From: Hypericum androsaemum
Lineage: Eukaryota; Streptophyta; Magnoliopsida; Malpighiales; Hypericaceae
Assembly: GCA_963995505.1 (NCBI GenBank)
Contig: OZ023182.1
Coordinates: forward strand, 19,423,619-19,487,618
Direction: 5' to 3'
DNA: 64,000 nucleotides
The first letter of the stretch is position 1; each line of letters starts with the position of its first letter. The translations under genes and the position numbers were made by a program. Positions 55,980 to 64,000 of the stretch are shown here, one piece after another. The notes under the pieces were generated by a model that made no database searches, was not told where the DNA came from, and worked only from the letters and a program-made list of their open reading frames with translations.

Positions 55980-56160
55980 GTGCCGGGCGCTCCTTGGAGA
56001 AGGCCCTAGCATCGAGCAACTGGAATTGCTAAAGGAAAATTTGGCATTGAACTACTTGTTCTCTTAAAGGAGTGCCTGGCACCGAGCAATCGACGCTCCT
56101 GAAGGAGTGCTTGGTGCCGAGCTACTGGCGTTCAAAATGGAATGCTTAGGTCGAGTAGCT
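55980..56160. repeat. GC-rich AGGAGTGC minisatellite, unit C
   Basis: Diverged copies of the same ~35-bp unit as at 50890-51130: CTAAAGGAAAATTTGGCATT, CTTAAAGGAGTGCCTGGCAC, CTGAAGGAGTGCTTGGTGCC. It lies 540-720 bp upstream of F-box gene C, the same relative place as in unit A. Confidence 0.65.
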
Positions 56161-56588
56161 GACCCTCATTGGTTCCTTCGAGTCCCGATATTTTTATACT
56201 TCAACACATAAACTTACATAAAATGTCGAAAAATATTTACCGTGTCCGGACAAATAACTAATTACCAAATAAAGATTTGTTTAGCTATTAATTAGTTGCC
56301 TAAATAAAGATCACTCATTAATTATTCAATAACCAAAAAAATACAAACAAAATCAAAGTTCGCCTCGGTTTTAGGGTTTTTAGAAAATTGATAGAACGCC
56401 GCCAGACGCCAATGCCCGTCAAATCTTTAAAATACCAAAATTGCCCCCATTGAAATGGACCATTGATGAGTAAAATGTCAATAAGATACCATATAAATCA
56501 TGATCTAAAAGCTACAAATCTAGTCGGGATGTCCTACTAGATTGCTTTGCAAGGACACATCAGTAATTTACCGTACCCAAAACGACAC

Positions 56589-56595
56589 TATAAAA
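56589..56595 (+). promoter_or_regulatory. TATA box of F-box gene C
   Basis: TATAAAA, 101-107 bp before the ATG, in the CACTATAAAACCAT context conserved with gene A. Confidence 0.7.
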
Positions 56596-56695
56596 CCATA
56601 CATCTCAACAACATTCTCACCGCCCCTTTAGTGAAACACATCTCCCGTCTCATAAACTCTAATCCTCTCATCCCATCACACCCCACCGGAGAACA

Positions 56696-57826
56696 ATGGC
56701 CCCTACCCCACGCACCATCTCCTCACAGAAAGCAGTGCTAGAGAACCCAGACCTGCTGACCCGAATCCTCATTGGGTTTCCCGCAAAGCCACTGATCCAG
56801 CTCAAGGTCGTCGCGAAATCCTGGCTCGGCCTGATTTCCAACCCAGAGTTCGCATCACGCCACACCCTCCTCCACCATCCCACCAACCCCTCTTTGTTTT
56901 TTGTTAGAAGTTCACGAAACAACTTGTTCCAGTTCATCTCCCTCTCGGAACCCACCGCCACGGACCCCCTTCGTTTCCTCCGTTCCCGCCGTTTATCACG
57001 CCTCATGATCATCCAGTCCTGCAATGGGTTAGTCCTTCTCTCCAGTGTGCTTAAATTAAGAGAAGAATCAGTGGAACAGTCTATGATTCAGAACCCCACA
57101 TTTCGCGTGGTCAACCATGTGTATAACCCTACCACCAACAAGTTGACCACCCTCCCATTTGACGATGTCCCGGAGTTCGTCATGGCTGCCGTGGCCTTTG
57201 ACCCTCGCCGATCACCACATTATAAAGTGATCGGCGTAAGCAAGGCAGTAGTGGTCGATAAATTCTTGTCACAACCCCAGCTCCATGTGTACACGTCAGA
57301 ATCCGGAGAATGGCGGGCATTAGGCGTTGTTGCCAAGTTCAAAATAGTCTATAGACAAAGTGCCTACTGCAACGGGGCTGTCTATTGGATTAGTCATGAC
57401 AAGAGTGGCTTTCGCTTCGACATCGATCGGGAGATTCTCACGACAATACCTCGACAGGATAGGGGTCCCATGCGGAGGAAGCACCTTTACGAGACGAACG
57501 GGCACTTGCAGCTCGCACAAACAACAGATGATAAGTTCATTGTGTGGGAACTGCAGAGTGACTATTCCGGATGGTACGTTAAGTACCAGATCGGAATGGT
57601 ACCCGCCGAGCTGAGGCCTGTGTTTACTTTTCTGCATATGGCCGAGGAAGACGACGAGAAGAAGGGGTCGTCGATGTGGTTTCATGTCCGAAATAAGGTA
57701 AATTCTTACAATTTTAGGGATCATCGTCTTAGGGTCATTTGCGATTTGGGTGGTGGGAGTAAGCAGAGGTCGCTGCAATTTGGGTGGAATGTTCACCCTT
57801 TTAATGAGAGTTTGGCTCTTGTCTAA
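56696..57826 (+). CDS. F-box protein with F-box-associated domain, copy C
   Basis: Intact single-exon gene of 376 residues, collinear with copy A with no length difference. The F-box (17-56) is identical to that of A. About 17 residues differ elsewhere, many of them charge changes (E12K, M283K-type, K-to-E, E-to-K, P-to-R). By eye the two coding regions differ at roughly 20 replacement and 15 silent sites, which suggests weak constraint rather than strict conservation; this is an approximate hand count. It has its own TATA box and the same leader as A, so it may be expressed. The role is inferred as SCF substrate receptor; target unknown. The downstream ~400 bp is also conserved with unit A. 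Confidence 0.93.
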   Translation: MAPTPRTISSQKAVLENPDLLTRILIGFPAKPLIQLKVVAKSWLGLISNPEFASRHTLLHHPTNPSLFFVRSSRNNLFQFISLSEPTATDPLRFLRSRRLSRLMIIQSCNGLVLLSSVLKLREESVEQSMIQNPTFRVVNHVYNPTTNKLTTLPFDDVPEFVMAAVAFDPRRSPHYKVIGVSKAVVVDKFLSQPQLHVYTSESGEWRALGVVAKFKIVYRQSAYCNGAVYWISHDKSGFRFDIDREILTTIPRQDRGPMRRKHLYETNGHLQLAQTTDDKFIVWELQSDYSGWYVKYQIGMVPAELRPVFTFLHMAEEDDEKKGSSMWFHVRNKVNSYNFRDHRLRVICDLGGGSKQRSLQFGWNVHPFNESLALV

Positions 57827-58259
57827 ATTATTCTTTGTAGGATTTCTATGGTATTATGATATTTGCGACTTAGATTGTATATACAGTATTAATCTTTTAT
57901 GTTTGTACAATTTCGTACAGAATAATAAGATTTGGGTGGTATGTCACCCTTCATGGTATTATGAGAATGTTTTGAAAGGTGTTGTCTTGAGAATTCGGTG
58001 ATGTGGCCATGGGATGCATCTTGCCATCTATCCTTGTCGGTATATACTGCGGGATGAGTAATTTTCTGTTAATTGTTCGCTACCAAATTGCAATATTAGG
58101 ACATATAATTATAATCATTCGGTATGCCAAATTTTGAGAGTAATTCGCGCTATTAGTGTGTCATAATGGTGTTGTAGGGATGCACTTTTGTTTTTATGCT
58201 TGGGGCTTATTTCACTTCGACATTGAAGCGAGCAACAACATTTTATTTTTTACTTCGTC

Positions 58260-58450
58260 AAATTACCAACCCCTCTGTGTTTTTCGTTGGCACATCTGGG
58301 TAAAACTTCCAGTACATCTCCCTCTCGAATTCCACAACCACAAACTCCCTTCGTTCCTTCTGTTTATCACGTTGCGAAAATCATCCGGTCCTGCAATGGA
58401 TTAGTCCTTCTCTCTAGTATGATTTTCCCATCTCGCATGCTCCAGCAAAG
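58260..58450 (+). pseudogene. F-box gene fragment (B-type), unit C
   Basis: The counterpart of 41130-41330: TTACCAACCCCTCTGTGTTT, GGCACATCTGGGTAAAACTT, ATCATCCGGTCCTGCAATGG and TAGTATGATTTTCCCATCTC. Ends at CATGCTCCA, where the full gene continues, next to a TRIM relic. Confidence 0.75.
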
Positions 58451-58479
58451 TTATAAGTGCAAAAATTTCGCCAACTCAT

Positions 58480-58735
58480 TGCCTTAAAGTTTTGAATTAG
58501 ATATGGAGATACTAATATGGTATCAGAGCGGGTTGATTGCGTGTCCATTGTTAAATTCGCACAACCTCATTTTTCGCACTTTGGTAAAGTCAAAGCCAGT
58601 GCAATCTTTGACACGATGGGTCTTGTTTAAGAGATTGTATTGAAAATCACACATCGATTAAAGTACGAGTGGGGGACAATCTTTGACCCGATGGGTCTCG
58701 TTCGGAGGCGAAGCGATGCTTTTGAGCCATAGCGG
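58480..58735 (+). mobile_element. TRIM relic
   Basis: TGGTATCAGAGCGGGTTGAT (initiator tRNA-Met primer site) is followed by GCACTTTGGTAAAGTCAAAG and CCAGTGCAATCTTTGACACG, the same interior as the TRIM at 9266-9388 read in the opposite direction. Terminal repeats are degraded. It was inserted beside the F-box fragment. Confidence 0.7.
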
Positions 58736-59548
58736 TGGCTGGACGTGAACTATATAGAGCAAGTGAGAGAAATCGAAAGTCAATGGGAAGATAAGGGATG
58801 TGATGCTTTTGTTCTTAAAAAATTCAACCTAAGTCGACAGTACACTAATTTATAACTTCGAAAATTAACTAAAATAAATAAATTTCAGAACCAGAAAATA
58901 TTTGTCCAAGTCCAAATCGTCAGAAACGTCGTAATTTTACACCAATTTCAACGTTTCAAATGTCATAGTGAACCCAAAAATTTGAAATTTTGCAATTTCG
59001 GTGGTGGATTTCTCGAGAGGCAGAGAAGATCAGTACAATTTGGGTGACTATCCCGGATGGTTCCAAGTTCTATGACTACATTTACCGATCCTCACATCAC
59101 CATTTTTCTCTAAAGGGCGGAAATGTACTTTCCTTTAAATGCGCGGCAACAAAATAGAGAAACTGCTATGCTCGAAATATTAAACGTTGCTATAGGTCAT
59201 AAAAAGTCGATGGAAAATGTACATCGTCGTATATTTCCGAATCCTGATTTTAAATTATATATTTTCGAATCTAATTTAATTCAGATTCTATGTTTAAATG
59301 TTCTAAAAAATGGATAATAAATTATTGTGTCCTGACAAGTAACTAATGACCAAATAAAGATTAATTTAGCCATTAATTAGTTACCTAAATAAAGATCGAT
59401 CATTAATTAGTTAATAACAAAAAAAGGAAATAAAATCAAAGTTTGCCTTGATTTTAGGGTTTTTAGAAAATCGATAGAGCCCCACCCAAAACCAATTTCC
59501 TTCTAGATTACTTTGTAAGGGCTCATCAGTAAAACCAGCCAACAACAC

Positions 59549-59555
59549 TATAAAA
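59549..59555 (+). promoter_or_regulatory. TATA box of F-box gene D
   Basis: TATAAAA in a CACTATAAAACCAG context, 102-108 bp before ATG 59657, the same spacing as genes A and C. Confidence 0.7.
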
Positions 59556-59656
59556 CCAGCCATCTCAACATTATTCTCATTGCTCCTTTAGTGAAACACA
59601 TCTCCCATCTCAAAAACTATCAACCTCTCATCCCATTTCACCCCCATCAGAGAACA

Positions 59657-60772
59657 ATGGCCCCTACTTCTCGCACCATCTCCTCAGAGGAAGCAGTGTT
59701 GGAGAACCAAGACCTACTAACCCGAATCCTGATCGGGTTTCCTGCAAAGCCACTGATCCAGCTCAAGGCCGTTGCGAAATCCTGGCTCGGCCTAATCTCT
59801 AACCCGGAGTTCGCATCCCGCCACACCCTCCTCCACCATCCCACCAACCCCTCTGCATTTTTCGTTATAAGTTCACGAAACTGCTGGTTCCAGTTCATCT
59901 CCCTCCTCTCGAAACCCACTGCCACGAAGCCCCTCTGTTCCTTCCCTTTATCACGCCTCAAGATCATCCAGTCCTGCAATGGGTTAGTCCTTCTCTCCAG
60001 TGTGCATCCCACAGATCGCGTGCTCCACCACGTCTGTAACCCTACCACCAACCAGTTGACCACCCTCCAACATGGCCAAGAGTTTCTAATGGTTTCTATG
60101 GCCTTCGACCCTCGTCGATCCCTACACTACAATGTCATCGGCGTAAGCAAGCCAGTAACGGTTGCTGAATTCCTTTCAGAACCCCAGCTCCACGTCTACT
60201 CATCGGAATCCCAGGAATGGCGGGCTCTAGACTTAGTTCCGACATTCAAAATGGTCTACAGACAAAGCGCCTACTGCCATGGAGCTGTCTACTGGATCAG
60301 CTATGACGGGAGTGGCTTGCGCTTCGACATCGATCAAGAGATTCTGACCATAATACCTAAACACGATGCGGATTCCATTCGGAGGAAGCATCTTTACGTG
60401 ACAAACGGGCACTTGCAGCTCGCTCAAACAACAGATCCTTGGTTTATCGTGCGGGAACTGCAGAGTGACTATTCCGGATGGTGCATTAAGTACCGGATCC
60501 AACTGGTTGACCTGTGGCTTTCATTCCCTGAAATCATATCCGCCGAGGAGAAATATGTGTTTACTTTTCTGCATATGGTCGAGGAAGACGCAGAGGAGAA
60601 GGGGTCATCGATGTGGTTTCACGTCCGAGGTAAGGTGGTTTCTTACAATTTTAGGGATCGTTGTTTTAGGGTCATTCACAATTTGGGAAGTGGATTTTGG
60701 GACACGCATATGAGATCGGAGCAATTTGGGTGGCACGTTCACCCTCTTAATGAGAGTTTGGCTCCTGTCTGA
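59657..60772 (+). CDS. F-box protein with F-box-associated domain, copy D
   Basis: Intact single-exon gene of 371 residues. Start chosen at 59657 (MAPTSRTISS), which aligns with the starts of A and C; an upstream in-frame ATG at 59591 lies in their conserved untranslated leader and would add 22 residues. The F-box (17-56) is nearly identical to A. The C-terminal F-box-associated domain differs by short indels: the SVEQSMIQNPT insert of A/C after LLSSV is absent, and a YRIQLVDLWLSFPEIISAEE segment replaces the shorter YQIGMVPAKLRP. It is closer to decayed copy B than to A/C in that region. Likely the diverged, older member of the array. SCF receptor role inferred from the family. Confidence 0.93.
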   Translation: MAPTSRTISSEEAVLENQDLLTRILIGFPAKPLIQLKAVAKSWLGLISNPEFASRHTLLHHPTNPSAFFVISSRNCWFQFISLLSKPTATKPLCSFPLSRLKIIQSCNGLVLLSSVHPTDRVLHHVCNPTTNQLTTLQHGQEFLMVSMAFDPRRSLHYNVIGVSKPVTVAEFLSEPQLHVYSSESQEWRALDLVPTFKMVYRQSAYCHGAVYWISYDGSGLRFDIDQEILTIIPKHDADSIRRKHLYVTNGHLQLAQTTDPWFIVRELQSDYSGWCIKYRIQLVDLWLSFPEIISAEEKYVFTFLHMVEEDAEEKGSSMWFHVRGKVVSYNFRDRCFRVIHNLGSGFWDTHMRSEQFGWHVHPLNESLAPV

Positions 60773-63084
60773 AATATCCTTGGATGGATTTCTATGAAAA
60801 ATTATGATAATTTGTGATTTAGATTGTATACAGAGTATGAAGCTACTTTCTTTGTACGATTTTATACAGAATAATAAGATTTGAGTGGCTTGTCCCGTTT
60901 ATGGTATTATGAGATTTTTTTTTTCTTCTTTAAGTTTAATGCATGATGGTGTAGATGTCAATGATTAATTAATCTTTAAAACAAATTAATGACTAAATAT
61001 AATAAAAAAGTATCGTCTTGAGAATTTGATGGTGTGGCCTTGGGATGCATCTTGACATCTATCCTTGGGCATATATCACTCAATATGAGTAATTTGAGGT
61101 CTTTTTGATAATATTATGGCAATTAATAATTAAATAAAATATATAACAGATAAATGAACCACTTTTGATCCACTATAAAATTTTTACTTGATATAATCGT
61201 AATTATACGGTATACCAAGTCAACAAACGATTTATTAAACGCGTCTGCTGTCCATTTATGGTGTTTTTTGAAGTACTTCATGCAATTGATGTAATCTTGT
61301 TTCTTAATGAAAGACTTTAAGCCATATTCTAAAAAACTTCTCCGAAAACGGGTGTAAAGATGTTAATCATACTCAATTTGTCTATGATAAACTCAAATCG
61401 AGGAAGTAGGAGATCTTTAAAAAAGGTGTATGCTCTAAATGAATATAATGGATATAACTTTTTGTCGAACTTTCTAACAAATGAAATGATACCATAATTA
61501 GCTCATTCATTTTTTATGGTTTATTTAGTTCATTCATGAAACAACAAAATTTGCTAATATATACTGCTTTGTTGATTCATTCATTCATCATGCTTTTAAG
61601 AGTTTTGAGAAATTTTTTGGCGTATAAACTGTAAAATTTTTGGTGTGTACTAGATAGCATCTATCATCGCTTAGTCCTGATAGTCGTTTATCTAGTACCT
61701 ATGGAGCTGTATTTTGGTACAGTTTGGTGTAATATTTTGGTTTTTTTTTTAGAAGTAATATAATTTTTACCTTTAAAAAATGCTGCTTTGTTGACCCAAT
61801 AATCATTTTAGAAGGATTATACATTCGGAATCCGAGATCGATAAGCACGTGTTTTAATTATCCAGTACAACCTTTCTAAAGTGATATTGTTAGGAACGGA
61901 AAAAAATATCATATAAAAGAGATTTCCATTTTTAACTCCAAAATTATTAAAATTAAATTTTTGGTGAATAAATACATAAAATATCAAAATTCTACTTTGT
62001 CTATATTCTAGTCACCTAAAATCTTGGCTTGTAATATTATACAAATGCAATACTCGATTGTAATTTTTTTTACAATAAGACACGATTTAAAGATAGTTTA
62101 GAAGATGAATGATGATGTAAAATTTATCAACAACCAAGTCTAGCACAAAAGGTTATCTTAAAATATTTTTAAAATTCGTAAAGTATGTAAAAATATATGT
62201 ATTTATTCAAAAATATCACTTTATTTGAAAGTTCGAACTTAAATTTAGTACTAATATTTAATAAAAAATATTAGTTATTACGATAGAAGGTTATTAAAAT
62301 TTTAACATTTGTTCTAACTCGAAATCAAGAATTTTTATCAAGTTATGAGAATCATTTTATAAAAGTTTTTGTGTATCAACTCATTCGCTGATAAAGTCAT
62401 AGTTTTATTTACTACCTCGACGTTGAAGTGAGCAACAGCATTTTATTTTTTTTCTTCGGAAAGTTACCAAATTACCTCCCATGAGTACTTAGATCTACTT
62501 GTTGATATTCAGCCATCGAACTCGTCCATAGTATCCGATTAAACTCACGTCGTTGTTGTTTCACAATCAGAGTTCCTTACTAGGTTTAGACTTCAAGTAG
62601 CGGAGAATCTTATGAGCAAGATCAAATTTTATTTATTTTCTATTTCAGGTTTAGGTTCAATCAAAATTTAGATCCAAACTTACGATGCAAATAAAATTAA
62701 ATTAAACTACTTTTACTAGGATAAATTATGCTCAAGTTTCGAGGTATGGTCCAATAGATGATGCAATCCCTACTTTTCAAAAATGCACGTAGTCGAGTGA
62801 TGACGTGAGCAAGAAACCCAGAGTATGATAAAACGAAACTACGGGACGGCTTCATACATTTTCAAAAAATAGGAATCGCGTCGTCTATTTGACTATACCC
62901 CAGGAACCTGAACGTAATCTATCCCTTTTACTATTATCAATAGCTCACACGATTACAAAGTGTAACATTCGAATAGGTAAAAACAACGTTCTAGTTTAGG
63001 AATAAAAGCCGAAACAATAGTTGCGGGATAATTATAAAAAAAGTCAGAAATGATCCCAAGACAAATTTGTAGTGATTAAATAAA
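60773..63084. other. Gene-free 3' flank and AT-rich intergenic DNA
   Basis: 60773-61090 retains 3' flank homologous to the other F-box genes (ATGAGTAATTT near 61083). Beyond that is unique AT-rich DNA with no open frame worth calling and no recognisable repeat. A short piece at 62400-62470 (ACGTTGAAGTGAGCAACAGC..TTTCTTCGGAAAGTTACCAA) resembles the 3' flank of units A and C near 41090 and 58220. Confidence 0.5.
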
Positions 63085-64000
63085 GAAAAAATTACTCTTA
63101 AGTTCCTGACTTTTGGTCACCTTCTCCCTAGGGTCCCTAACTTTTGGAAAATGATTGTCCCGTCCCTAAATTTTGATGATAATAGACTCTCGGGTCCCTG
63201 GATCTGGAATATTCCTTTTTCTCTGGTGAACTCCCACTTGAAATGACTAAAATACCCTTCCTTTTTCGTCGATCTGGGTTGTGCGTACTGTTAGTGTCCA
63301 CGAGACACCGACGGCCATGGGACCCATACCCTCTCCACCGCATCGGCGTGTTATCAGTGTCCCTCGGTGTCGGCCTGCTGTCAGTGTCCCTCGGCGTCGG
63401 CCTGCTGTCAGTGTCCCTCAGCAACGATCCCACACCCTACTTCAACGACGATGTCGTAATCGGGTCGTTCCACTCGGTTAGGGCAGGCATTGTGGTGGTC
63501 TGCTCGGCGGGGAACTCCTTCCTAGAAAAAATCTTCGCCTGGTCGCCTCCTCCGTCTCCAACAAGCTTTGCCCCAGCCCACGAGCTCGTCCTCTCCCTCC
63601 TCTATGGCACCAACACCTTCATCTTCTCAACGAGTCGGGGTACGGGTATTTGGTGGGTTTTTGGTCAGAGTACGGGTCGGGTTTATGTGGAAGGGGAGAT
63701 ATGGCCTCTAGGTTGATTTTTTTGTTATTTATTTTTTTGTCTCTGGGTTGATTTTGATTTCTGTGAGTTGAAGAAGAGGGGAGTTGAAGAAGATGAAGGG
63801 GATGAGAATGAGGGTTTTTAAAAAAAAATTTAAATATGAGGGGTATTTTTATCTTTTCAAGTGAGAGTTCGTCGGAGAATATCGAATATTCCAGTTCCAA
63901 GGACCCGAGAGTCTATTATCATCAAAACTTAGGGACGGGATAATCATTTTCCAAAAGTCAGGGACCCTAGAGGAAAGGTGACTATAGGTCCGGGACTAGA
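63085..64000. mobile_element. Pack-MULE-like element carrying subtilase fragments (cut by window end)
   Basis: The left arm (63085-63215) and the reverse complement of 63885-64000 pair over ~110 bp: CTAGGGTCCCTAACTTTTGG against CTAGGGTCCCTGACTTTTGG, then GAAAATGATTGTCCCGTCCC against GAAAATGATTATCCCGTCCC, and ATAATAGACTCTCGGGTCC. The interior is GC-rich. At 63301-63348 it encodes RDTDGHGTHTLSTASA, the histidine active-site block of subtilisin-like proteases. In another frame, 63423-63518 encodes NDPTPYFNDDVVIGSFHSVR then AGIVVVCSAGNS, the oxyanion-hole block. Between them a 27-bp unit (LSVSLGVGL) is repeated three times. The two blocks are normally far apart and are here out of frame, so this is a rearranged capture, not a functional protease. 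Confidence 0.75.

Larger units (their letters stand above)
53641..59310 (+). repeat. F-box segmental duplication, unit C
   Basis: The least interrupted unit and so the reference for A and B. It starts abruptly at GAAATCAACCATTCTTC, homologous to DNA 50-60 bp beyond the NDUFB4-type stop codon (30365), and runs without large insertions through 55157 and 55163 (empty copia site) and F-box gene C to the 3' block at 58780-59310. It also contains a ~66-bp tandem pair at 55093-55225 (CCTTAGAAGAAGCCG.. GGCTAGGAAGAG). Confidence 0.88.

Noticed and set aside
59591..59656. Upstream ATG of F-box gene D as the true start
   Set aside because: The 22 extra codons lie in a leader that is conserved as untranslated sequence in copies A and C, whose ATG aligns with 59657.
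39558..60772. F-box array as a gametophytic self-incompatibility (S) locus
   Set aside because: Such a locus needs a T2-type S-RNase beside SLF-type F-box genes. No RNase T2 motifs were seen on either strand, and the F-box proteins look like the general At5g07610-like class.

Overview
The window is nuclear DNA of a flowering plant, almost certainly a eudicot; genus cannot be resolved. Evidence: AT-rich intergenic DNA, short GT-AG introns, a plant-type MBD2-class methyl-CpG-binding protein, plant TOM7, a plant complex I NDUFB4-type subunit, a CHR4-type Myb domain, plant F-box genes, and many plant transposons (Ty1/copia, Ty3/gypsy, TRIM, LINE, hAT, Mutator-like, MITEs).

Layout. (1) 1-13000: a tandem array of three intact minus-strand genes for ~107-residue proteins that look like the N-terminal half of SKP1 followed by a Gly/Glu-rich tail. 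The duplicated blocks are broken up by a MITE (2095-2698), a LINE ORF1 relic (3796-5370), a long-TIR Mutator-like element (6404-7593) and a TRIM (9155-9502). (2) 13600-30300: single-copy genes: a multi-exon CHR4-like Myb/SANT gene (+) with a three-LTR copia derivative in its last intron; an MBD2-type CW/MBD gene (-, four exons); TOM7 (-); a hAT relic; Mutator-like arms sharing a GGTCCCTG-type terminus; and the NDUFB4-type gene (+, two exons). (3) 30365-61100: a tandem F-box array. Four related units (A about 30365-42340, B about 43170-53580, C 53641-59310, D 59316-61080) hold three intact single-exon F-box genes (39558-40688, 56696-57826, 59657-60772), one decayed copy (51270-52421) and two small fragments. 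Unit A is split by a 6.1-kb copia element that itself carries a MITE; unit B is split by a 5.5-kb gypsy element and a poly(A) retroposon. Unit C keeps all three pre-insertion sites, so boundaries and order of events can be read directly. (4) 61100-64000: gene-poor DNA, then a Pack-MULE-like element, cut by the window end, carrying fragments of a subtilisin-like protease gene.

How the genes relate. The two amplified families are both SCF ubiquitin-ligase families by homology: F-box substrate receptors, and SKP1-like proteins that retain the cullin-facing fold but lack the F-box-binding C-terminal part. Physical proximity is seen; a functional link is only inference. The housekeeping genes between them (chromatin, mitochondrial import, complex I) have no evident relation to the arrays.
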